The translations under genes were made by a program, and so were the position numbers. From positions 1-17,562 of the forward strand of contig JAGBGV010000125.1 of NCBI GenBank assembly GCA_017935805.1: DNA of 17,562 nt, given 5' to 3'. Under the pieces are notes generated by a model. It was not told where the DNA came from and did not search any database. It saw only the letters and a list, made by a program, of their open reading frames with translations. This stretch comes from Clostridia bacterium (GTDB lineage Bacteria > Bacillota_A > Clostridia > Oscillospirales > CAG-272). Shown in pieces: positions 1 through 6,203 of the stretch (position 1 is its first letter; every line of letters begins with the position of its first letter).

Positions 1-639
1 ATGGACAATAATAATCAGTTCCCCATGGAAGAAAGCCCTATCTACTCAATGGAAGAGAGATTCGCTATCATTGAGGCATGCCTCTTTGCCGCAGGAAATC
101 CTCTCACATATGAGAAGCTGGCTGAGGTGCTCAATCTCACCAAGGCAGAGTGCGAGGATACTGTAGAAAAAATGGCGGCAGTCTACAACAATGACGGAGC
201 TATTCCTCGCGGTGTCATGCTCGTGCGTTTCCCCGAATCCTGCCAGCTCTGCACCAAGGAAGTATTCGGAGACCAGATCAAATTAGCTCTCGGAATGAAA
301 AAGGGCGGCAATCTGTCACAGTCTCTCCTGGAGGTACTTGCAGTAATCGCATACAACCAGCCCACCACCCGTGCATTTGTCGATGCGGTTCGCGGTGTTG
401 ACTCAAGCTATGCTGTGGGTGCACTGTGCGAAAAGGATCTTATTGAACAGTGCGGTAGGCTTGATGCTCCCGGACGCCCTTCCCTCTACAGAACAACAAC
501 TAAATTCCTCAGAGTGTTCGGCATTTCAGAACTGTCCGAGCTTCCCACCATCAAGCTCAAAAATGAAGGCGGAGAGCCTGTTGAGATAATTCCCACAGCA
601 GACCCTGTCACCGAGCAGGTTGAAATGGAGATCGAATAA
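1..639 (+). CDS. scpB: Segregation and condensation protein B (ScpB)
   Basis: ScpB is the winged-helix kleisin partner that joins ScpA and SMC in bacterial condensin to compact and segregate the chromosome. The 212-residue product matches the family in length. It has the usual opening of the first winged helix (EERFAIIEACLFAAG, about residues 18-32) and the second-domain signature around residues 108-165 (LEVLAVIAYNQP, then a GRLDAPGRPSLYRTT segment). The acidic C-terminal tail (about residues 188-212) is typical and poorly conserved. The window opens on an ATG, so the ribosome binding site cannot be seen. Met17 (position 49) sits just before the conserved domain and is an alternative start. 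In relatives scpA lies immediately upstream, which would be outside the window. The gene leads the + strand cluster and is followed after 40 bases by the DUF2953 gene. Confidence 0.93.
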   Translation: MDNNNQFPMEESPIYSMEERFAIIEACLFAAGNPLTYEKLAEVLNLTKAECEDTVEKMAAVYNNDGAIPRGVMLVRFPESCQLCTKEVFGDQIKLALGMKKGGNLSQSLLEVLAVIAYNQPTTRAFVDAVRGVDSSYAVGALCEKDLIEQCGRLDAPGRPSLYRTTTKFLRVFGISELSELPTIKLKNEGGEPVEIIPTADPVTEQVEMEIE

Positions 640-679
640 TCCTACTACTCTGCAATAAACATGAACGGAGGTGCAAAAT

Positions 680-1423
680 ATGACAGTACTGTATATCCTG
701 CTTGGGATCATACTGTTTTTTGCTCTTCTGTTCTCTTTCCACATTAAGGTGTTTTTGAAACTTGAGGATAAGCTGAAGCTGCGTGTTGGTTTTGGCCCGA
801 TCATCATTACCGTTTCTCCGAAGAAGGAAAAAAAGGTAAAGCTATCTGACTTCACCTACAAAAAGCATCAAAAGCGGCTTGAAAAAGAAAGAAAAAAGTC
901 TCTGAAAAAGTCCGCAAAGCAAGCCGAGAAAGCAGAAAAAAAGCGCAAGGCTAAATTACTCAAAGAAGAAGCGGAAGCTGCCGCAAAAGCAACAGAGGAA
1001 GCAGTTGAAGGCAACAAGCTGGGCAGCATAATGGCGCTGATAAGATTTGTTCTGTCAGAGCTGCCTGTATTCGCATCATACATCAAGACCGACATCCGCA
1101 AGCTTCACATCACCGTCGGCGGCAAGGATGCGGATAAGATCGCTCGTTCATACGGAATTATATCCTCACTTACCGCTAATCTTGTGGAGCTGCTCAAGAA
1201 TAAGACCGCAATGAAAAGCCTGAAATCAGGCGCTGTAAATGTGGTTGCGGATTTTGTGGCAGAAAAGACAACATACAAATTAGATCTTTACTTTAAGCTG
1301 AGACTATTTTCAATAATTCGCGTGGGATGGCACACCCTCAAGTGGTTCATTTCACAAAAAATCAAAGAAGCAAAAAATGGCGTAAGTACGTCGCATAAAT
1401 ATAACAACAAATCACACAAATAA
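680..1423 (+). CDS. DUF2953 membrane-anchored protein (YtfI-like)
   Basis: This 247-residue protein is of unknown biochemical function. I chose the ATG at 680 over the in-frame GTG at 671 because a GGAGGT ribosome binding site (667-672) sits 7 bases before the ATG and would overlap the GTG. One hydrophobic segment at residues 2-22 looks like an N-terminal membrane anchor. Residues 48-110 are very rich in Lys, Glu and Ala and probably form a charged coiled coil. The C-terminal half has the DUF2953 hallmark (HITVGGKDAD at about 143-152, then SYGI). In Bacillus subtilis a DUF2953 gene (ytfI) sits beside ytfJ, as here, so a sporulation or envelope role linked to YtfJ is a reasonable inference from context. 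Membership of DUF2953 was judged by eye. Confidence 0.8.
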   Translation: MTVLYILLGIILFFALLFSFHIKVFLKLEDKLKLRVGFGPIIITVSPKKEKKVKLSDFTYKKHQKRLEKERKKSLKKSAKQAEKAEKKRKAKLLKEEAEAAAKATEEAVEGNKLGSIMALIRFVLSELPVFASYIKTDIRKLHITVGGKDADKIARSYGIISSLTANLVELLKNKTAMKSLKSGAVNVVADFVAEKTTYKLDLYFKLRLFSIIRVGWHTLKWFISQKIKEAKNGVSTSHKYNNKSHK

Positions 1424-1438
1424 TATCGGAGGTTTATT

Positions 1439-1870
1439 ATGGCTGAAAACACTAACAAACTCGGCGAGATGACTAAATCCTCTCTTGAATCCATCCGCAA
1501 TCTTCTTGATGCCAACACTATCGTAGGTGATCCTATCGAGACAGCAAGCGGCACCTGCATTATCCCCATTTCCAAGATTTCCGTTGGTTATGCATCCGGC
1601 GGCGTTGACTATGCACAGAAGGAAGCTACCGCTAAACAGGGCAACTTCGGTGGAGGCGGTGGTACAGGTCTGACTGTAACTCCCGTTGCATTCCTCGTTG
1701 TTGACGCAAACGGCGGTGTCAACATACTTAACGTAAACTCTCCCGTTGCAAACGGTTCCGCGCCAGCTGACACTGTTTCCCAGGTGGTAGGCTTCATCGA
1801 AAGATCTCCCGAGCTTATCGAGAGAATCAAAGCTGTCTTCACAAAGAAAAACGAAGAAAACAATATTTAA
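1439..1870 (+). CDS. ytfJ: YtfJ/GerW family sporulation protein
   Basis: This 143-residue protein of the YtfJ (GerW) family is associated with the forespore and germination in endospore formers; its molecular activity is not well defined. It shows the family pattern: an N-terminal helix (SSLESIRNLLDANTIVGDPI, about 14-33), a conserved beta segment (IPISKISVGYASGG), then a glycine run (NFGGGGGTG, about 69-77) leading into LTVTPVAFLVV. There is no signal peptide or membrane segment. A strong CGGAGGT ribosome binding site (about 1427-1433) lies 6 bases before the ATG. It follows the DUF2953 gene after only 15 bases, so the two are probably cotranscribed. Its presence suggests the organism belongs to a spore-forming lineage, although non-sporulating relatives can retain it. 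Confidence 0.9.
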   Translation: MAENTNKLGEMTKSSLESIRNLLDANTIVGDPIETASGTCIIPISKISVGYASGGVDYAQKEATAKQGNFGGGGGTGLTVTPVAFLVVDANGGVNILNVNSPVANGSAPADTVSQVVGFIERSPELIERIKAVFTKKNEENNI

Positions 1871-1890
1871 CTTTTGCGGCGAAAATTTTA

Positions 1891-1921
1891 TTGAATCAAT
1901 CTAATTCATATTGCCTATAAT
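1891..1921 (+). promoter_or_regulatory. Possible promoter for the D,D-carboxypeptidase gene
   Basis: A TATAAT box (1916-1921) is preceded by TTGAAT (1891-1896) with a 19-base spacer, which is longer than the usual 17. The 83-base gap after ytfJ is the largest among the first six genes, which supports a separate start here. The related Bacillus gene dacF is transcribed by the forespore factor sigma-F. I do not see a clean sigma-F or sigma-G site, so the sigma factor is left open. Confidence 0.4.
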
Positions 1922-1942
1922 ACAGTCGAAATTACTGTATTA
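1918..1942 (+). repeat. 9-bp perfect inverted repeat before the D,D-carboxypeptidase gene
   Basis: Arms TAATACAGT (1918-1926) and ACTGTATTA (1934-1942) are perfect complements separated by 7 bases. The left arm overlaps the possible -10 box and the right arm ends just before the ribosome binding site. It could be an operator or a hairpin at the 5' end of the transcript. No U-tract follows, so it is not a typical terminator. Confidence 0.6.
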
Positions 1943-1953
1943 CGGAGAAGCAA

Positions 1954-3063
1954 ATGAAAAGATCGATCATAGTTTTCGCCACTGTCCTCTATCTGATCTC
2001 CGCTTTGCCGATATTTGTGTCTGCAGTTGACGTGTCGGCAAGATCAGCAGTCCTGATTGAGGCAGGTACCGAGGACATAATATATGAAAAAAACGCAAAT
2101 GAGCGTATGTCAATGGCAAGCACCACAAAGATAATGACAGCGCTTGTTGCTCTTGAACACGGTCAGCTTGATAAGAAGGTCAAAGTTTCTGACAAAGCTT
2201 GTGGAATTGAGGGTTCAAGCATATATCTCAAGCCCGGGGAGGTTCTTACTTTAGAGGATCTGCTCTATGCCCTTATGCTTGAGAGCGCAAACGATGCTGC
2301 AGCCGCCGTCGCTTATGAGATAGCGGGTGACATAGACAGCTTTGCCGAAATGATGAACGAAACTGCTGAAGCGATCGGACTTCGGGACACTCATTTCACC
2401 AACCCCCACGGGCTTGATAACGAGGAGCACTACACGACTGCTCTTGATCTTGCCAAGCTAACCGCTTATGCTCTAAAGAATGAACAATTCCGCACCATCG
2501 TCTCCACATATAAGCGCCAAATACCGCTGAACGGAGATGAAGGAGTGCGCGTGCTTGTAAATCATAACAAGCTACTACGGCTGTCAGATGACGTAATCGG
2601 CGTCAAGACAGGCTTCACCAAGCACAGCGGTCGTTGTCTCGTCTCAGCGGCTGAACGTAACGGTGTTTGCGTTATTGCGGTTACTCTCAACGCACCTGAC
2701 GACTGGAATGATCATCTCAATATGCATGAGGCGGGATTTTCGGAATATTCGTCAGTTACCTTAGCAGAAGCGGGCGAGTTTACAGTAGAGATCCCCTGCA
2801 CTACAGCAGAAGGCGGCTATGTAATGCTGCAAAACAAAGACGAATTGATTCTGACTCTTCGAAACGGAACTGAAATCACTCACAAAGTTGTAGCAGACAG
2901 ATTGCTGTTCCCGCCAATTGAAACCGGTGAGGAGCTAGGGCAAGTGATCTTCTACAGCGATGGTGAGGAGCTTGGCTCTGTTCCGCTTTATTCAACCAGT
3001 ACAGTTGATCTTCTAACCGTTCCCAAATCGGGACTACAAAAATTCATTGATTTCTTCAGATAG
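1954..3063 (+). CDS. D-alanyl-D-alanine carboxypeptidase (serine-type, DacF/DacB class)
   Basis: This is a low-molecular-weight penicillin-binding protein of peptidase family S11. It removes the terminal D-Ala from peptidoglycan stem peptides outside the membrane. The 369-residue product has a signal peptide (about 1-24), then the three penicilloyl-serine motifs: STTK with nucleophile Ser56 and Lys59, SAN at 111-113, and KTG at 218-220. A C-terminal PBP5-like beta domain (about 260-345) follows, and the tail ends in a probable amphipathic membrane-association helix (LQKFIDFFR). The start has a GGAG ribosome binding site at 1944-1947. In Bacillus, dacB lies next to scpA, scpB and rluB and acts on the spore cortex, so the context favours a sporulation-related carboxypeptidase. 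A vegetative DacA role cannot be excluded. Only 3 bases separate it from the pseudouridine synthase gene. Confidence 0.92.
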   Translation: MKRSIIVFATVLYLISALPIFVSAVDVSARSAVLIEAGTEDIIYEKNANERMSMASTTKIMTALVALEHGQLDKKVKVSDKACGIEGSSIYLKPGEVLTLEDLLYALMLESANDAAAAVAYEIAGDIDSFAEMMNETAEAIGLRDTHFTNPHGLDNEEHYTTALDLAKLTAYALKNEQFRTIVSTYKRQIPLNGDEGVRVLVNHNKLLRLSDDVIGVKTGFTKHSGRCLVSAAERNGVCVIAVTLNAPDDWNDHLNMHEAGFSEYSSVTLAEAGEFTVEIPCTTAEGGYVMLQNKDELILTLRNGTEITHKVVADRLLFPPIETGEELGQVIFYSDGEELGSVPLYSTSTVDLLTVPKSGLQKFIDFFR

Positions 3064-3066
3064 GCT

Positions 3067-3810
3067 ATGGAAAAAATACGACTTCAAAAATATATCAGCG
3101 AATGCGGTCTTATGTCACGCCGTGCGGCTGAGGCAGAGATTGCCCGCGGTAACATCACGGTCAACGGTGTTATAGCCAAGCTCGGCGACAAGGTTGATCC
3201 GGAATGTGACACAGTCGAGTTTCGCGGTAAAACCGTAAAGAATAATAACGGCGGTGACTCATCTTGCCGCCATACATATATTGTTCTCAACAAGCCCATA
3301 GGATATGTTACAACCATGTCCGATGAGCAGGATCGCAAAACTGTGCGGGATCTTCTCGCGGATGTTGGTACCCGAGTATATCCCGTAGGCAGACTTGATA
3401 TGTACTCTGACGGCCTTCTCATCTGCACCAACGACGGAGAACTTACAAACAAGATCACCCATCCCTCGCACAGTATTTCAAAGAAATATCTTGCCACGCT
3501 GACTTCACGCCTTACAGAGGATGATATATCCGAGCTCTCTACCCCATTTGAGCTTGACGGCTATATGCTCCGACCCTTTGAGGTTGAGCTTGTAGAATAC
3601 ACCACTACATCGGGAGGCGACTCAACTGTTGTTCAATTCACTTTACACGAGGGCAGAAACCGCGAGATCCGCAACATCTGCGCTCATCACGGATACAAGC
3701 TTACACGGCTTACACGCATTTCCGTCGGTGAGATAACACTTGAGGGACTTGGTAGCGGAAAATGGCGTCATCTGACTGATGAAGAAATAAAATATCTGAA
3801 AACGATTTGA
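3067..3810 (+). CDS. rluB: 23S/16S rRNA pseudouridine synthase, RluB/RsuA family
   Basis: The enzyme isomerises a uridine to pseudouridine in ribosomal RNA. The 247-residue protein begins with an S4 RNA-binding domain (about 1-60: RLQKYISECGLMSRRAAE, then an ITVNG turn). The catalytic domain follows, with the family GRLD motif at 108-111 where Asp111 is the catalytic aspartate, and the C-terminal EGRNREIRN segment typical of RsuA/RluB/RluE/RluF enzymes. There is no obvious ribosome binding site and the ATG lies 3 bases past the previous stop codon, so translation is probably coupled. Its position after scpB and a D,D-carboxypeptidase matches rluB in Bacillus. RluB (23S, helix 89) is therefore the preferred assignment, but sequence alone does not separate it from RsuA. 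Confidence 0.88.
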   Translation: MEKIRLQKYISECGLMSRRAAEAEIARGNITVNGVIAKLGDKVDPECDTVEFRGKTVKNNNGGDSSCRHTYIVLNKPIGYVTTMSDEQDRKTVRDLLADVGTRVYPVGRLDMYSDGLLICTNDGELTNKITHPSHSISKKYLATLTSRLTEDDISELSTPFELDGYMLRPFEVELVEYTTTSGGDSTVVQFTLHEGRNREIRNICAHHGYKLTRLTRISVGEITLEGLGSGKWRHLTDEEIKYLKTI

Positions 3811-3819
3811 GAGGTAATT

Positions 3820-4236
3820 ATGTTTCAAGTACAAGCTGTTCGCTCCCGTGAATTGCAAGAGCAGATTGCGAATGCGCTGGGATGCGAATTTCACAAGGAT
3901 ACATACGCGTATTTCGCAGGTGAAGTAACTGATGACGGCACAACAATCACTTCCCTTATCGGGTTGTGTCAGTTCACATTTGACCCGGAGATGTCAGTTA
4001 TTAAGTCTCTCACTCCCGCCCCGGGTTGTGAGGAGGATGAGGCGATGACCATACTCGTTCGATCTGTGATGTACTCAGTTTATCGTGCGGAAATACCGTT
4101 TATATCAATAAGCGAGGATGTTTACCCAGCGGACAAAATCAAAAAAATGGGCTTTCGCAACATTGACGGCAAGTGGAGTATAGATCTCGTGAAATTCTAC
4201 GAATCTCCCTGCCACTATAACGCAGGAAAAGATTAA
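3820..4236 (+). CDS. Small GNAT-like (acetyltransferase-fold) protein
   Basis: This 138-residue soluble protein has no close family that I can name with certainty. The secondary-structure order resembles the GNAT fold: an N-terminal helix (RELQEQIANALG), strands around GEVTDDGTTITSLIGLCQF, a helix following a Pro-Gly turn (about 66-90), then a strand (PFISISEDV) and a final KIKKMGFR segment, which is the usual 'y...GF' ending of GNATs. The acetyl-CoA-binding loop Q/RxxGxG/A is not evident; the sequence at that place reads PGCEEDEA, so the protein may be degenerate or non-catalytic. A TGAGAGGT ribosome binding site overlaps the rluB stop codon, so the gene is the last member of the + strand cluster. 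Function is unassigned. Confidence 0.6.
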   Translation: MFQVQAVRSRELQEQIANALGCEFHKDTYAYFAGEVTDDGTTITSLIGLCQFTFDPEMSVIKSLTPAPGCEEDEAMTILVRSVMYSVYRAEIPFISISEDVYPADKIKKMGFRNIDGKWSIDLVKFYESPCHYNAGKD

Positions 4237-4242
4237 AAAGAA

Positions 4243-4283
4243 AACAGTCTTTCGGAATTGATTTCCGTCAGACTGTTGTTTTT
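4243..4283. terminator. Bidirectional intrinsic terminator between convergent operons
   Basis: Arms AACAGTCT (4243-4250) and AGACTGTT (4270-4277) pair perfectly, and an inner CGGAA (4253-4257)/TTCCG (4263-4267) stem extends the hairpin. The right side runs into GTTTTT for the + strand and the left flank (AAAAAGAA) gives a U-tract for the - strand. It lies between the two convergent stop codons and probably serves both operons. Confidence 0.88.
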
Positions 4284-6201
4284 ATTTGATTATCTTTGAA
4301 AGATCCATATTTGCGGGACAAGCGTAATATCCAACGTCCTTTTCGTCGATAGTACATTCGCTTATATACTCTTCAGCACCGTAAAGCTGTCGAACAGCTG
4401 TTGGGAATTGAAGCGAAAGCTTGCCTGTGCGACTAGCTGCAACAATAATCTTCTCTTCTCCGTCAATATATGGCTCTCGTACATACACAAAATGCTCGGG
4501 AGTCAATGATATGATCCTGAAAAGCCCGTCACGGAACACATCATGCTCCTTGCGGATCGCTCCGATTATTCTGTAGTGCCTCAGCAGCTCACGGTTCATG
4601 TTTGCCCAGGGGAATGTTCGGCGGCAGAAGGGATCGCGGTATCCCTCTAGTCCTGCTTCGTCTCCATAAAACACGCAAGGTACGCCCGGAAGTCCGGCAA
4701 TCAGACCATAAGCAAATTTCAACCTATCAACAGCAACGCGCCTTTGCTTGTCATTCATTTTTGCACTTGACAATTCTCGATTGCTTCTGTTACCGGCAGG
4801 TATTCCGCTGAATACTGTCAGAATTCGTTCGGTGTCATGTGTACCGAGGAAGTTCAGCAGATTGTCAGAGGCGCACTTTGGGTATCTTCTGTACAGGGAT
4901 TCCGTGCTATATCTCAGCCCTTCGCTGTCGCCATTCATAACATATGAGATCACTGCAGCCCGGAGAGGATAGTTCATCACAGAGTCAAGCTGACCGCCCA
5001 GGAGATACTCGCGTCTCTTGCCATAACTGATCTTATCGGTTGCGTCCTCCCAAACTTCCCCGATGATAACTCCATCGGGATTTCTCTTTTTAACAGCGCA
5101 TCGGAAATCATCCAAAAATTCACTCGCTATCTCATCTGCAACGTCAAGTCTCCAGCCCGCAACTCCTGCCTTCATCCATTTATCTACAACAGACTCGCAG
5201 ATAAAGCGGCGGTAGTCAGAGTTTGAGCTGTCAACTCTGGGGAGAATGTCGATTCCCCACCAGCAGTCATATTTATTGGGATAATTCGAGAAACCATACC
5301 AGGAATAGTATGGCGACTCCTTTGACTGATATGCGCCAAGCGAGTCATACTTTCCGTCTTTGTTGAAATATACGCTGTTAGAGCCTGTGTGGTTGAATAC
5401 TCCATCAAGGATTACATCAATTCCGTAAGCCTTGGCTTTATCGCAAAGCTCGATGAGTGCGTCGTCACCGCTGAACATGGAGTCAACCTTTAAGTAGTCG
5501 CCTGTGTCATATTTGTGATTGGAATAGGCGTCAAATATCGGGCAAAGATAGATAGTCTCAACGCCGAGAGAGGATATGTATTCAAGCTCATCAGCAACGC
5601 CGTAAAGATCTCCTCCAAAAAACATATTATTGGGAAGAGGCGCCCCTGGGTATTCAGCATACTGTGGGATACCGTTATCCCAGTCTCCGTTGAGTATAGA
5701 TCCGGCTTTTACTTTACATTTGCCGCTTCGCTTGAATCGGTCAACAAATATCTGATAAACAACGCCTCTCTTGAAGCTCTGAGAGGTGTTGTAGCCGTCA
5801 TCATACAGGAGAAGCTGACGCTCGCCAACGAAATCTTTAAGCTCCACAAGAGCCGTAGGACGCTCACCGCCATAATATACAGTGCCGTCAGGAGTAAACA
5901 CAGCGTAATGATAATAGTACAGTCCACGCTTGCCTTGAAGTATGCTTGAAAGCTCCATCTCGCGTGAAAAGCTTATGTAATCATCAGAAGTGTCCGACAT
6001 TGCAAACTCAAGTCTGCCGTACACCTTCTCGTCTCTCCCCCAGCCATCCTCGTGAATGACCATATCTACTTTTTGAGGCTCTATGTTCTTCGATATCCTT
6101 ACCTCAAAACGCAGAGTGCCGCCGAGTGGGAAAGCCCCAAACAGCGACACATCACGGTTTGGTCTGATATCGAATTTCAATTCTTCGAAACTCTTTATCA
6201 T
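4282..6201 (-). CDS. Intracellular GH13 alpha-glucan hydrolase (neopullulanase/alpha-amylase-like)
   Basis: This 639-residue glycoside hydrolase of family GH13 should cleave alpha-glucosidic bonds in glycogen or maltodextrins. An N-terminal beta-sandwich-like region (about 1-125) precedes the catalytic barrel, which starts at VVYQIFVDRF (147-156). The GH13 signatures are complete: DGVFNH (266-271), GWRLDVADE with nucleophile Asp353, IIGEVWED with acid/base Glu382, and FLGTHDTER with transition-state stabiliser Asp456. No signal peptide is present, so it acts in the cytoplasm. Two bases separate its ATG from the glgP stop and no good ribosome binding site is visible, which suggests translational coupling with the phosphorylase. 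As the last gene of the glycogen operon it probably trims or debranches glycogen products. Exact specificity (alpha-1,4, alpha-1,6 or both) cannot be read from the sequence. Confidence 0.88.
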   Translation of the reverse strand: MIKSFEELKFDIRPNRDVSLFGAFPLGGTLRFEVRISKNIEPQKVDMVIHEDGWGRDEKVYGRLEFAMSDTSDDYISFSREMELSSILQGKRGLYYYHYAVFTPDGTVYYGGERPTALVELKDFVGERQLLLYDDGYNTSQSFKRGVVYQIFVDRFKRSGKCKVKAGSILNGDWDNGIPQYAEYPGAPLPNNMFFGGDLYGVADELEYISSLGVETIYLCPIFDAYSNHKYDTGDYLKVDSMFSGDDALIELCDKAKAYGIDVILDGVFNHTGSNSVYFNKDGKYDSLGAYQSKESPYYSWYGFSNYPNKYDCWWGIDILPRVDSSNSDYRRFICESVVDKWMKAGVAGWRLDVADEIASEFLDDFRCAVKKRNPDGVIIGEVWEDATDKISYGKRREYLLGGQLDSVMNYPLRAAVISYVMNGDSEGLRYSTESLYRRYPKCASDNLLNFLGTHDTERILTVFSGIPAGNRSNRELSSAKMNDKQRRVAVDRLKFAYGLIAGLPGVPCVFYGDEAGLEGYRDPFCRRTFPWANMNRELLRHYRIIGAIRKEHDVFRDGLFRIISLTPEHFVYVREPYIDGEEKIIVAASRTGKLSLQFPTAVRQLYGAEEYISECTIDEKDVGYYACPANMDLSKIIK

Positions 6202-6203
6202 AA

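Noticed and set aside
671..679. GTG start for the DUF2953 protein
   Set aside because: The GGAGGT ribosome binding site overlaps it, while the ATG at 680 has correct spacing.
4391..4404. LexA-box-like sequence CGAACAGCTGTTGG
   Set aside because: It lies inside the GH13 coding region far from any promoter and matches the consensus less well than the site at lexA, so it is probably chance.
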